Of a DNA stretch of 64,000 bases, positions 43,657 through 54,989 are shown piece after piece (position 1 is the first letter of the stretch; each line of letters opens with the position of its first letter). The translations under genes were made by a program, and so were the position numbers. The stretch lies in NCBI RefSeq assembly GCF_027887165.1, contig NC_077231.1, forward strand, positions 125,191,987-125,255,986, given 5' to 3'. The DNA is from Monodelphis domestica. Taxonomy: Eukaryota > Chordata > Mammalia > Didelphimorphia > Didelphidae. The notes beneath the pieces were generated by a model that saw nothing but the letters and a program-made list of their open reading frames with translations, was not told the DNA's origin and ran no database searches.

Positions 43657-43671
43657 CCCCCCCCCCCCCCC
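43657..43671. repeat. Poly(C) run
   Basis: Fifteen C in the presumed C3AR1 3' UTR (poly(G) in the transcript). Confidence 0.9.
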
Positions 43672-43812
43672 AGCCCCGTCTGGGATGATTTCTCATGGTT
43701 CCCTCCAACCATCCAGTTCCATTCCAAATCTCCTAAATATCATGACATCTTCCAGTGTGAAACATGTCCTAGGACATAACCCTTTGAGGCTACGTGGTGT
43801 CTCTTCATCTTC

Positions 43813-45279
43813 TCAAACAGCTGTGCTGAGGATGTCTTTAGTCAGTGAGGTTTTGCTCTGAGGATAGCTAGACGATGGATTGAGATCTTCATTCAAGGCA
43901 GCCTCCAGAATGCCCTGCATGGACTGTTGTACCTTTTTCCTAAAATCTTTCCCCATGAAGGCATAGAGTAAGGGATTAAGGCAGCTATTGACTGATGCCA
44001 GTGCAATGGAGAGGTGGTCCCATGCCATCACCACTTTCTCAAGTGGAGAATATGGAGATGCAAACAGTGACAAGAACCCAATAATATGATATGGAGTCCA
44101 GCAGACAAAAAAAGTGACCACTACCACTAAAGCCACTCTTAGGGTTTTCCCCCTAGATTTAGCAAAGGGACCTCTGCTTAAACGAAAAATGATGAGGGTA
44201 TAACAGACCGCCATGATGATGAGGGGCAGAAGGAAACCTACCAGAAATCTTGTGATTGTGATTGCCACCAACGGCGTCAGTGATTGGGTCTCATTGAAAT
44301 AAATACCATAAATATCCAAGAAACTATCTGTCATCTCAGGTAGATCTAAAGGATTGTCAGAAGCCTTGAGTAAAGCTTTTGTGTTGTCATGGAGTAAAAC
44401 ATCAGAGTTTCCCAGTGTATCAGTTATGGAATCATTATTGTTAAACTCAGGTAAAGCTATGGGAATCGTAGGTGATTCAGTATGAGGAAGTTTCCCTGGC
44501 AGTTCTGATAAGTCAGAAAAGGGGTGATAACTAGCACTACCAGAGTGACCTCCAGTGATTTTGGAATAGAAGAAAACATTAGAAGTTTTGGGTGTACCAG
44601 TGGTGGTAGAAGGCCAGGGATAAGCATCCCTTCTGGAAGATGAAAGATCGAAGATATCTTCCATTGTCCCAGTCAACTCAGAGAAGTCCTCAGGGGAGTC
44701 TTCTATCTCAAGGCTAGGGTTAAAGGAAATATCTGGTGAACTGTACATCTCAAAATTATAGTCACACACAGTATAGTTGTCCTCAGTAAAAGTTTCTCGG
44801 TACAAGAATACAGGCATACACATCGCAAAAGCCAGGACCCAGATGCCTACACAGAAGGCAAAGGCCATCCTCACAGTTCGATGTTTCTGGCACCATATTG
44901 GATGGAGCACTACAATACAGCGGTCAAGGCTGATGGCTGTAAGTAGGAAGACACTGGCAGACATATTGAGGATGATGATGGAAGGGATGAGCTTGCATAA
45001 AAACCAACCATAAGGCCAGTAACCCTGGAGGACCAAGTGAGTAATGGAGAAGGGCATGGAGAGGCAGCAGAGGAGGTCAGCCACGGTGAGGTGGAGGAAC
45101 CACACTGTATTCACTGTTCGCTTCATCTTTAATCCAGTCACCCAGAATACTAACCCATTGCCTGGCAGCCCCAACAAGAAAGTGAGGCTGAAGAGGGCTA
45201 TGGAAATCACCACAGGGGGTTCTCCCCAAGGTTGGGAAATCAAATCAGATGAACTGGTATTGGTTAGAGTTGGAGGCAT
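43813..45279 (-). CDS. C3AR1: C3AR1, C3a anaphylatoxin chemotactic receptor
   Basis: Seven-transmembrane rhodopsin-class receptor for the complement fragment C3a, at the plasma membrane of myeloid cells, signalling mainly through Gi. The single uninterrupted coding exon encodes 488 residues (human 482 by memory). Visible features: N-glycosylation sites N7, N168, N282 and N329; TM1 from about 23; GN41 in TM1 and LTVAD67 in TM2; disulfide pair C95-C172; DRC (119-121) in place of the usual DRY, as in known C3a receptors; a very long second extracellular loop (about 160-335) rich in acidic residues and including Y174, the position of the sulfotyrosine needed for C3a binding in human; FFVCWTPYH in TM6; NPLLY (435-439) in TM7; KDFRKK helix 8; Ser/Thr-rich tail. 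The transmembrane parts match placental C3aR closely, the loop hardly at all. The start is the first ATG after a good acceptor. It converges on FOXJ2. C5AR1 and FPR are excluded by the long loop and DRC. Confidence 0.97.
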   Translation of the reverse strand: MPPTLTNTSSSDLISQPWGEPPVVISIALFSLTFLLGLPGNGLVFWVTGLKMKRTVNTVWFLHLTVADLLCCLSMPFSITHLVLQGYWPYGWFLCKLIPSIIILNMSASVFLLTAISLDRCIVVLHPIWCQKHRTVRMAFAFCVGIWVLAFAMCMPVFLYRETFTEDNYTVCDYNFEMYSSPDISFNPSLEIEDSPEDFSELTGTMEDIFDLSSSRRDAYPWPSTTTGTPKTSNVFFYSKITGGHSGSASYHPFSDLSELPGKLPHTESPTIPIALPEFNNNDSITDTLGNSDVLLHDNTKALLKASDNPLDLPEMTDSFLDIYGIYFNETQSLTPLVAITITRFLVGFLLPLIIMAVCYTLIIFRLSRGPFAKSRGKTLRVALVVVVTFFVCWTPYHIIGFLSLFASPYSPLEKVVMAWDHLSIALASVNSCLNPLLYAFMGKDFRKKVQQSMQGILEAALNEDLNPSSSYPQSKTSLTKDILSTAV

Positions 45280-45289
45280 TATGCAGACT
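45280..45289 (-). other. C3AR1: C3AR1 5' UTR part and splice acceptor
   Basis: Reading the reverse strand, TATTTTGCAG|AGTCTGCATA precedes the ATG. As in human, a noncoding first exon should lie further upstream (higher coordinates); I could not identify it. Confidence 0.7.
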
Positions 45290-45379
45290 CTGCAAAATAA
45301 ATATAGGAAATGAAAAAATTCTAGTCATCCCTCCTCAGAAACCTCTTCTCTTATGCAAACTTCTTGTCCTTTACAAATC

Positions 45380-46660
45380 ACTAGTGTGCCTCAAGGCTAA
45401 CTTCTCTACACTTTCTCTAAGTGATGCCATCTATAAGTTTAGTTATCACTCCCAAATCTATATATCCAGCCTTAATATCCCATTGATCAGAAGAAATATA
45501 GTATCTGGCTTATGGTCTTCCTTTCACTCCAGTCTCTATCGCTTACTATGCAAATCTCCCAAAGTCTCATGATTTTTATTTTAACTCCAGTTGAACTTAC
45601 ATTCAGGGACACTCATTCCTTGGCAGCATTAGGGCCATGACAGATCTTTATCCCCAATTTTTTCTACATCTTTAATGAAGAACTCTGAAATTCCTCTGAC
45701 TGTATCCTCCTAACTTTGTCATTGCCTGTTTGTCATCTGTATCCTCATGATGACCTCCAATTCACCCAACCTTTTCTGTTCTCCCATTCAATCCATTCTG
45801 TGGTTTCTTCCCCACCTTCCCCCCTTTATAGCCTCAAACCAGACGTTGACCACTTCAACCATACTTAATCACAACTGCATTCCTTCCTCCCAGTCCTATC
45901 GCCAGCCTCACTTTTCCAAACTCCAATCATCCACCTTCTCCATCCTTTGTGCTACTGAGTCTTCCTGGAGAATAAATAAGGTTTATTATAATTTTATGTT
46001 ATATAATTGCAACTGGGCCCTTATTGTTACATGACTCAACAGTCATGATGATCCTTTTATTCTTCCCTGATTTGCTATCACACTCCTCACACCAGCTATT
46101 GTAAAACTCCTCCATTTTCAGAGCTCCTACACCACTTCTTCTTGACTCTGCAGAAGAGTTCACTTCCTAATTCACTGAAAAAAATAAGCACTCTCCCTCT
46201 CCACACTGCAGAATGCTTCATCATTTTCTATTCTCCTCTCCTTTACTCTAGGCTCTAATGAAGCTTGTTTCTTGCTAAGGTTATCCCCTTCACTTAGGAC
46301 TTTTAAAATTTCATCCCTCCCTTTCTCTATCGAAACTTTGATCCTTTGATCTTTTTTCATCTTCAATCTCTATTTAGCCACTATCTCTTTCCCTGTTTCA
46401 CATCTCTTCCATCCTTTAAAAAAATCTTTACTTGATCCTGCCAACCCCCTCAAGCTATCAACCTTACACTTTTCTCTCTTTCAAACCCAAACTCCTAGAA
46501 AGCATTCTCTATACTCATTGCTCTTCCATTTTCTTAATTCTTAGGTCTCATTTCACTACTAACTTCTCTGGTACATTTTCTCCTACTTTAGCTTCTATGA
46601 CTGTTGAGGCTTTAAGACCTGAATATCTTCTTCAGGTTCTAAAATATCTTCCTAAAATAT
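45380..46660 (+). repeat. L2 fragments (ORF2 3' half and upstream parts), shuffled
   Basis: 45,385-45,470 encodes a decayed L2 reverse-transcriptase end ('gtgcctcaaggctaac...ctctacac', 'tatcactcccaaatctatatatccagcc'). 45,660-46,660 resembles upstream L2 ORF2 text ('tttctacatctttaatgaagaact', 'catgatgacctccaattc', 'ctggagaataaataagg'). The order suggests two copies or a rearranged one. Non-functional. Confidence 0.5.
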
Positions 46661-47510
46661 ATTGAAATTTTTAAAATTTTCATTGGATCTCAAAATCCTA
46701 TCTCCATTGAAGGAATGAAAAATTTGAATACATAACAGAACAGAATATAATATAATGTAATAAATATCTTTATATAATGAAAATTAGAATTGTTCTGGAT
46801 AGAATATTGTGGCACAAACTTGCAACATGCCATATTTCATGAAAGGTTAAGAAAATTATCTAAGAGATGGAGATAAATGTGCTTCAGTGATTTGAGAACT
46901 CACTTGATTTAAACCCCAATGAAAACCTATGAGTTAGTGCAATTTTCCAAGAACTAATGATGAAGTAAGCTATTCCATCTCCTGCCAGGGAGATTCAAGG
47001 TATAGAAATAGGGTACACATTTTTTCACATGACCAATGTATAGATTTGTTCTGCTAGACAATGCTTTTTGTTACAAGAACTTGCTTTTCTTTTTTTTTTT
47101 CTTTTTTAATTGAAGATGAGGATGGAGGAAGGAGGCAAATGATAGTATTAAAGGAAAAGAAAGGAGCATCCTTGAGATATTTAGAAGAAAATACATAGGC
47201 AAGAACATAAGATGCTCAGAAGAAGAGACTATATTGCATATTAAGTTGTTAAAGACATAAAACTTTGTAAGGTTTTATATACAAGTCAATAAATTTAATT
47301 ATTTTACTTTTTCCCAGTTAATCTGCACACTACAGCTTCATATTCATTTCCTTGGGTGGGTGTGTAGAAAGTAAATTCCTTGGGGATAGTAAGTATTCTT
47401 AGTGCCTTGCACTTAGAAGGGACAACTATTTCTTGGATCTTGTTGAAGTGGATTGGAATGAATCCTCTAAACGATAGTTGTAAACACCAAACATCTGCTG
47501 GACATTTGAT
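46661..47510. other. Intergenic, unassigned AT-rich DNA
   Basis: No gene or nameable repeat seen. Confidence 0.5.
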
Positions 47511-47835
47511 TCACTCTAATGCATTTAAATGCTTCTTATGGGCATTGTATCGGGAGCTGGGGATTCAAAAAGAAAAAGAAAACTAACTGCCTTCAAGGAG
47601 CTTACATCTTCTTGGGGAGACACAACATAAACACAAATACAAAGTAATTTTCAGGGTTGGGCGTGGATAGGAAATACTAATGACTGAGGAAAGCAGGAAG
47701 GACCTCTTATAGGAGGTGAAGTATGATTGAACTGGGTCTTGATGAGAACTAGGGCTTCCTCCCCAAGTTGGATGAGGAGAAAATGTCAGAGGGTGGAGGT
47801 ACAGACCTTCCTCATGTTAGCATTTACTTATCAGG
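47511..47835 (-). repeat. L2 3' region
   Basis: Antisense L2: 'tgcatttaaatgcttcttatgg', 'tgccttcaaggagcttacatcttcttgggg', 'tataggaggtgaagtatgattgaactgggtcttga'. Confidence 0.5.
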
Positions 47836-47910
47836 CAACATGGGTGGAAGTCCTCTATCTAGTACATTTTTGTGGTTAAGCAAGTACACTCATGACTCTC
47901 AGTAAACAGC

Positions 47911-48052
47911 CTTTTTTTTTTTTTTTAAACCCTTACCTTCTGTCTTGGAGTCAATTCTGTGTATTGGCTCCAAGGCAGAAGAGTGGTAAGGGCTAGGCAA
48001 TGGGGGTCAAATGACTTGCCCAGGGTCACACAGCTGGGAAGTGTCTGAGGCC
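47911..48052 (-). repeat. Marsupial CORE-SINE, 5'-truncated
   Basis: T-run, ACCCTTACCTTCTGTCTTGG, GACTTGCCCAGGGTCACACA, ending at GTGTCTGAGGCC. Confidence 0.85.
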
Positions 48053-48139
48053 CTTTTCTCCTTCTAGATGCTATCCCTCCATGATCTGATGTTTCCTGCA
48101 TAATAACATCTTCATAAAGTTAATTATTGAATTTTTTTT

Positions 48140-48970
48140 GAATAATTATTGAATAGCTATCTTTAGCCCTGACCTCTATACCAAGCTTCAGTCTTGCTTT
48201 TACAACAGATTATTGAATATTACTACCTATCTTGCTGCCACCTCACACTCAACACATTTCAAGCAAAATCATATTTCATCTTAAGCTGACTCATATTACT
48301 GACCTTTCTTTTTCTCTCACCATTACTACATTCTTCTAATTAGTCTGACGTTAGACTTTGAAGTAACTTTGATGATTCTTTCCCTTCTTTAACAGTTCAT
48401 ATCCAATCACTCTCCTAGTCCTATCAATTTTATTTGTCACATCTCTTTGGGTTTCTAAAACCATTACTCTAGCTTGAGTCATAACCACCGTTACTTAATA
48501 TTCAGAACATCTCAATATTCTTTTAACTATTTTCAGAAGTACTATTTACCTTCTCTCTCTCTTTTTTAACAACCAGCTCTCTGGAAAAAATGTACAAACA
48601 ATTTACATTTAATCTGCATTATTACCATTTTCTCCATTAATTTCTTAAATCCAGACAACCAATGAAACAATAGATTGAGTCCAATTTTATAGTGTTTTCC
48701 CTTTTCTGAAGTATAAATACTCCTAGGAAATTTAAGAATCAGCTCTAACAAGGTGACTGGAGCAGTCTCCAGCACACTCTTGCCTATTACCTACCCTTAA
48801 CTAATGGCAGATAAGTCTTCCTACAATGGCTTTTGATCATATCATTCTCTCACTCAAATAAACTTTGGTCACTCCATTGCCTGCACAGATAACATGCAAG
48901 TCCTTTGGCATTTAGGACACTCCATAATCTGACTACAACCTGTCTTTCCAAGTGTTCTCTACATCTGGAT
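48140..48970 (+). repeat. L2 3' half, diverged
   Basis: L2 order preserved: 'tagccctgacctctataccaagcttcagtc', 'cacctcacactcaacacatttcaag', 'aatcactctcctagtcctatcaa', 'taaactttggtcactccattgcctgcacagat', 'catttaggacactccataatctgac'. Confidence 0.6.
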
Positions 48971-48988
48971 GGTATGAATCAAATTAGG

Positions 48989-49290
<302 letters not shown>

Positions 49291-49499
49291 AAGTATATTT
49301 AAAGCTATATATCTGGATGTATCTTTTTCTATTCTATATGCATTTATCTATATTCTTATATATCTATCTGTCTATGATTATTTCTAAATGTATCTCTATC
49401 TCTATATCTATATGTCTATATTTATACTGAAATCTGTCCTTTCTAGCTCTCCTCCTTATTCTCTTTTCAGACAGGAAGTTGTGGTTTAGGGGAAGAGTT

Positions 49500-49610
49500 A
49501 GTGGGTGTTTAATCAGGACTAGAATTGGGTCCAGACTTTCCCACTTAATAGCTGTGTAACATGGGGCAAGTAATTATCTCTCTGAGTCTTAGGTATTCCA
49601 TCTGTAGAAG
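49500..49610 (+). repeat. MIR fragment
   Basis: 'cttaatagctgtgtaacatggggcaagtaattatctctctgagtctt' is the MIR core. Confidence 0.55.
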
Positions 49611-49614
49611 AGGT

Positions 49615-49850
49615 ACAGGATAGTCAGAGGGGCATTGGTTAGAAGTACCAGGCCTGGAGTCAGGAAGACCTGAGTTAAAAATCTGGCTGCAGACACTGAT
49701 AAGCTGTATGACCCTGGGCAAGTCACTTAACCCTGCTTGCCTCAGTTTCCTCATCTGTAAAATGAGTAGGAGAAGGAAATAGCAAATCACTCCAATATCT
49801 TCACCAAGAAAACCTCAGACAGAGTCAGATGCTATTGAAAAACAACTGAA
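49615..49850 (+). repeat. MAR1-type SINE
   Basis: GGAGTCAGGAAGACCTGAGT, TATGACCCTGGGCAAGTCAC, 'cctcagtttcctcatctgtaaaatgag', GGAAATAGCAAATCACTCCA and a decayed RTE-like end. Confidence 0.8.
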
Positions 49851-49851
49851 C

Positions 49852-50056
49852 TGGAGCAATTAGGTAGGTCAGTGAATAGAGAGCCAGGCCCAGAGATGAA
49901 ACGTCTTGGGTTTGAATATGGCCTCAGATACTTCCTACTTACTTTTGCTGCCTGAGCAAGTCACTTAACTCCCATTGCCTACCCCTACCACCCTACTGCT
50001 TTGGAACTGATATTTGTTATTGATTTTTAAGATAGAAGGTAAGGTTTTAAAAAAAC
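49852..50056 (+). repeat. Marsupial CORE-SINE, diverged
   Basis: Starts 2 bp after the preceding SINE and is in the same orientation: 'tggagcaattaggtaggtcagtgaatagagagccagg' through 'gatagaaggtaaggtttt'. Confidence 0.75.
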
Positions 50057-50269
50057 TGTACTGAAAAGAATAGGGTTATATAAATTACCATTTGAGGAGT
50101 TGATGAAATATTTCTTTCAAAGTTTTCTGAAAATCTTACAGAAAAGTCAAATATTATGATTACTACTTATGCAACCTACTCCACGAAACCATCCTTTACC
50201 CAGAAGTGATTGCTTTTTACCTCAAACTCCTTTATTTCTTTATGCCACTCATTGAATCATGCATTTAAA

Positions 50270-50580
50270 TTAAAAAAAAATTTAAAAACAGATTTCCACA
50301 CAAGTTTTCTGAAGTTATATGATCCATATTGTCTCCCTCTCTTCTTCCCTCTTCCCTCCCAGAGCTGACAAGCAATTCAATCTGGATTATACATAGGATC
50401 ATAAATTTTAAATAAAAGGGACCTTCATAATCAACTATCTCATTACTTTTATTTTTCAGAGGAGGGAATAGGCCTAGACAGATTAAATGACTTTCTCAAA
50501 GTCACACAGGCAGTAAGGAGCAGAGTTAAGATTTGATTTCCCAAACTAACATTCTTTCTCTTACATTATACTGTCTCTGG
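50270..50580 (-). repeat. L1 3' end scrap and MIR/THER1-type fragment
   Basis: 50,270-50,395: 'ccctcccagagctgacaagcaattcaatctggattatacat' (antisense L1 3' UTR). 50,440-50,580: 'cattacttttatttttcagagg', 'aatgactttctcaaagtcacacaggcagtaa' (antisense MIR/THER1). Confidence 0.5.
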
Positions 50581-51525
50581 CACAACACATGTTGCTCAGT
50601 ATTATAACTGTTTGTGCAGCTTCCTCCTAATCATTTTTTGATTTTAGGTCCTTTTGGAGTAATGACTGTGTTATTCACTTTTGTATTTTCATAGTGCTGG
50701 CAGGGTATTATTGATATAGTAGTTCTCAGTAAGTATTTGTTAAATAAATGCTTCACATTTTCCTTTTCATCAAAAATCCTTTTCTTTTTGGATCCCCCAA
50801 ACTCCTTGAGTTAAGGCGTAAGTCTGTTTTCTTAACCTCAGTGCTGTCTCACCAATTCATCAAGTTTCCTTTTGCTCTTTGCTTCTCTTTTTTCGGTTCC
50901 TTATTTGCATCTAGTATGTCTATATCCCCCCCAGAGAATCTAAAGATATGTTTGTAAATTGAAAACATTCCTGCTGAGTTGGCAAATGTTGTCACTAGGG
51001 TGTTTGACCATTAGTAAACCTAATGGATCACTCAATCAAGAAGTTCATAGCCAAAGAAATATGGTTATCTTTAAGGTTCTTTCCAACTCTGAAGTTCAAT
51101 GATTTTATAATTCTGTTTCATTGCTCCGCTAACCCAGCCCTGAGTCTCACCAAAGTTTCTTCCACCCTAAAATACAGATACTCATAGTCTAACAAAGAGT
51201 TAAAGGAAGAGTAAATTAGAAATTTAAAAGCAGAAAAGATTTTAGGATTTAAGAACTTGAAGGGCTCTCAGGAATCATCTAGTTTAATCCTTTTATTTTA
51301 TAGATGAGGATCTGGGGCCCCAGGAGCCCAGAGAATTGAAAAAGAGAATGTGAGCTCTACTAGTGAAGGGTTTCTTAATTTCTTCAATGCTTCAGATATT
51401 AATTTTCTTTTTGTTTCAGCTATGGGAAGACAAGAAGTGACTTCCCCAAGGTCCTACAACTTGTTAATGGGAGAGCCATGACCAGAATTCACAAAATATC
51501 ATTACCAACAAATCAATAGTGCTAA
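50581..51525. other. Intergenic; L2 end and MIR/THER1 scrap
   Basis: L2-like 3' end (+) at about 50,690-50,750; antisense MIR/THER1 at about 51,240-51,490 ('tttataatgatgagg'-type 'tttatagatgaggatctgggg', 'ttccccaaggtcctacaacttgttaatggg'). Rest unassigned. Confidence 0.4.
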
Positions 51526-51529
51526 TAAA

Positions 51530-51735
51530 GTAAGGCAACATGGTGTATTGGCAAAATATGATAGTCATTGGAGTACAAAGGGAAGAGCATTCAGAATTGG
51601 ATTACTTGGGTTCCAATACTGATTCTACCACTAAGTGCCCATTATGTAAGTCACTGAGGCTCCTTCTTGGGTCTCAGTTTCCTTATATGTAAAATGAGGA
51701 AGCTTGACTTGATAACTTACAGCTCTGGTCTATGA
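51530..51735 (+). repeat. MIR
   Basis: Fairly complete sense MIR: 'attggattacttgggttccaatactgattctacca', 'gtaagtcactgaggctcc', 'cagtttccttatatgtaaaatgagg'. Confidence 0.65.
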
Positions 51736-53340
51736 ACCAAAAAAGGCAACTCAAAATGATATAGAACATTTTCTGACACAGCCAGCGTGGGAATTTATTT
51801 TGTTTGATTATGGAAGATTTTGTTTTTATTTTCCTCAATTTGAAGGATGGGTGGAAGGAATAGGGAAGGAGAAAAGAGTTAGGGATGCGATTGTCAAAAG
51901 AAAAAGAAGAAAGAAAAGAAAGAAAAAAGCAGCATTAAAATGTGTTTCTGAAATGCACAGAAGAGAATAGCAGGACCAGAATCAAAGATAAAGTAGGACA
52001 GCTTTGAGTCATGATTAATTTATTACATGCTTTAGAAGAAAAGCAAGGGGTCCATACTAGAGATTTGTGGATTCATGTGTGACCCTCTTTCTGTTCTCCT
52101 TTGCATATGGCAAAATATATATTTTAACTGATGTTAGGTTCAGAATAGTTTACATGGCAAGGGGCAGAGAGGGAAAGATAGAAAAGGCAACAGCAAACTG
52201 ACTTTAGTTGAAGTGGAGTAATAATATTTGGAAAAGAAGCAAGATAGTCTCTTATAAGACCCAGTGATATGGAATATAAATTGTCTTAAATTATATATAT
52301 ATCTTCCTTCCAGAAAAGAAAATTTTTATGGGTCAGGATTAAAATGACAACTTTTAAAATGTCAGATTCAATTTATTTGTGTGTATCTATAAACTTAATT
52401 TTGGTAGGTAGAGAGAAGGGGCTTGAACAAGCTCTTATGGTAGTCCCTTTGAAGAAGTTAGTAATTTTGAACATTTACATTTCATTTTTTTTTTACCTAG
52501 GAACCTAAAAAATGAAGAAAAACCTCAAATCCAATTTATCCATTACCTAGAATGAAGAAACAGTGATAAGAGAAAAATAGTCTAAGGAAAGTATTAGTAG
52601 AATGAGAGAAGAAATGGGGAAAAGAACAGAAGATTAAAAAGAGGGTGATCTAACGAGAGAGAGGCAATGTTTAAAGCAAGATGATAGACTGTTGAAGAGA
52701 GTATCAATAAAAGCTTGATAGAAACATGAGAGATAATGAGTTCCCTAGAATAAACTGATCAAGAAAAATATGAGCAGGAATTCATGGAAGAAGATGATTA
52801 GTGGTGATAGGAATCAAAGATAGAAAGGGAAGAAAAGATGGAGATAGAAAGATAGGAAAATGGAAAGATCCAAAAGGTGAGTATGTTTGCTTACCAAAAG
52901 ACAGTAGCTTGTATGTAGTTGGGATCAAGATTCAGTCTCAATCTAGAAGTCCTTGCTGATCAGCCACAGTGGGACACACTGCACTTTGACTCCAACATAG
53001 TGATATCATTTTGGTTCTTTTCAAGTATGAGAATAACAGCCAATTATAAGTTCTTGCCACACCCTCTCTGGGTTGTAGGAACTTTGTTTTTTTTTTTCTT
53101 TTAACAAAACAGAATTTTGTGGGTTTCTTTTTTCTTTTCTTTTCTTTGACTTCTCAGTAGCTGCTTTGTGGTACAATCTAATAGGAAGGGTCAACATGAG
53201 TCAACTCCAAATTTTGTAATTTTGATCAGATAAGAGAGGTAGAAGAAGAGCTTAGAGGAAGGTTTATGTATGGTTCCCCTGAAAAATAACGAAATATGTC
53301 ACCAGATATGAGTTCTATGTGTGGTGCCTATATTCCAGAG
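51736..53340. other. Intergenic, unassigned
   Basis: Purine-rich patches (for example 51,895-51,930 and 52,560-52,880) but no gene or nameable repeat. Confidence 0.45.
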
Positions 53341-53353
53341 GGACTATACTTTG

Positions 53354-53354
<1 letters not shown>

Positions 53355-53399
<45 letters not shown>

Positions 53400-53404
53400 A
53401 CATA
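53355..53404. repeat. (CA)n microsatellite
   Basis: About 24 CA units with one CT interruption near the right end. Confidence 0.97.
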
Positions 53405-53764
53405 ATACATCTTTTATATACAAACATATGAAATCTTTTTTGGCTAGACTGGAGGGAAATAAATGCTATTTACTCTGGTTTAGTTTCCTGAATGCATTAT
53501 ATTAGCCTGGTGATTTATCTAAAAAGTGTTTTTTGCTTGTTTAGCCTAATAGAGTATTATGAAGATTGGCAAAGTAATTGGTAGAATTTTCCTTTGAGAC
53601 TTAGCTAGTATTTTTCTTTGATTCCTTTAGGATATAGCACCTAGGGGAATGTAGTACTTCAATCCAAACATAGAACCCCTCTAGAGAAGCTACCCCAGGT
53701 TCAAAGTACTCTGTCACCGAGACTGACTCCACTCAAAACCCTAGCTCCATAGTACCAATACATT

Positions 53765-54115
53765 TACTTTTTTTTCTCAGTTATATTTTATTATATTTTC
53801 CCACATGTAGAGACAGTTTTAAACATTTGTTTTCTGCATTTTGTGACCCAAATTCTCACCTTTCCTTTCCTCCCTGCTCCTGGGGATGGCAAGTAATTTA
53901 ATATAGGTAATACATGTGCTATCATGCAAGACATTTCCATGTTCACCATGTTGCAAAGAAGGCACATATTGTACATACAAGAAAAATATCATTAAGGAAA
54001 TAAAGTGAAAATAGTATGCTTTGATCTGCATTTAGATTCCATCAAGTCTTTCTATGGCAGTAGATAGATTTTTCATCATGGGTCTCTTGGAGTTGTCTTG
54101 AATCCTTGCAATGAA
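53765..54115 (-). repeat. L1 3' UTR fragment
   Basis: Antisense L1 of the 'ttttcccacatgtagagacagttttaaacatttgtttt' / 'ccatgttcaccatgttgc' / 'catcatgggtctcttggagttgtcttgaatcc' type. Confidence 0.6.
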
Positions 54116-54429
54116 TTTACTTTTAAAACTAGTCAGCTAGAGAACACAATTGATTCAAAGCCAATTATGGCATTTTCAATAAATAGAAAGGAATCTTGGT
54201 ATTGATAAGCTTTTCCTTTTCCTTTTCCTGAATTCTTTTGGAATACAGAATGATCAGAATCTATTTGTCACCTCCTGAAAGTGTAAAGGATAATTTTAGC
54301 GTTGTGACTTAAAATCTAAAATTTAATTGGTCACCAGGGAAAATCCCAAATAATAAAATACCCAAGTCAGCTGGAAATTTATGGTAATTTAACTGATATA
54401 GTAGAGGAGATTAAGAAGAAGAAAGATGG

Positions 54430-54985
54430 AAAAAGACTAGGATTTCTCCTGCCTGGCTAGTACCAGGCAGGAATATTAGGAGATCTAGAAAGTAAAGATT
54501 TTTTGAAGAGTAAGGAGGAAAAGAATCTGCCTGAACTCCAAAGGGCTCAGCCAAGATGCCCGAACCTGAATCAGCTCAAGGGCAAACTCACCGCCAAACC
54601 CAGACAAATAACTGTCACCACTCCAAGATGTCAGAACGCCTAGCATGCTGCCAGCCAGAGTCGCCTCTCCAGGGAAAGAGATGGAAGAGAGCCAGTGATG
54701 TGCCTTATATAGAAGGTTTTACGTAACTTTCCTGTGTCTCATCTGTACCAATGATAGCTTAGTTTGAATTAGGACAGCCCAGGGGTCTGTCCACTTTTTC
54801 TGCACATGTCTGTTGAAGGCCATTTTTCTCAGATACTTAATCCTTGAGTTTGGTGCAGACCTTCCTAATCTTGTTAAACTAAGGAGGGTGGAGAAATGTA
54901 GAGTTCCCAGGACCTGATTCTGTTAGTCCAAGTATCTCTATTGTTATTGATCAAGAAATAGCTAAATCAGATCTTCTAAAGTATG
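54430..54985 (-). repeat. LTR-like fossil (possible solo LTR)
   Basis: On the reverse strand a TATA-type CTATATAAGGC (about 54,705) is followed by a GC-richer stretch, the order expected of U3-R-U5 in a retroviral LTR. A perfect 9-bp inverted repeat (CCTGCCTGG...CCAGGCAGG, about 54,449-54,472) lies near one end. No internal retroviral genes adjoin it. Ends and family are uncertain. Confidence 0.35.
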
Positions 54986-54989
54986 GTCT

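Noticed and set aside
44777-45313. Forward frames over C3AR1
   Set aside because: Shadows of the receptor coding exon on the other strand.
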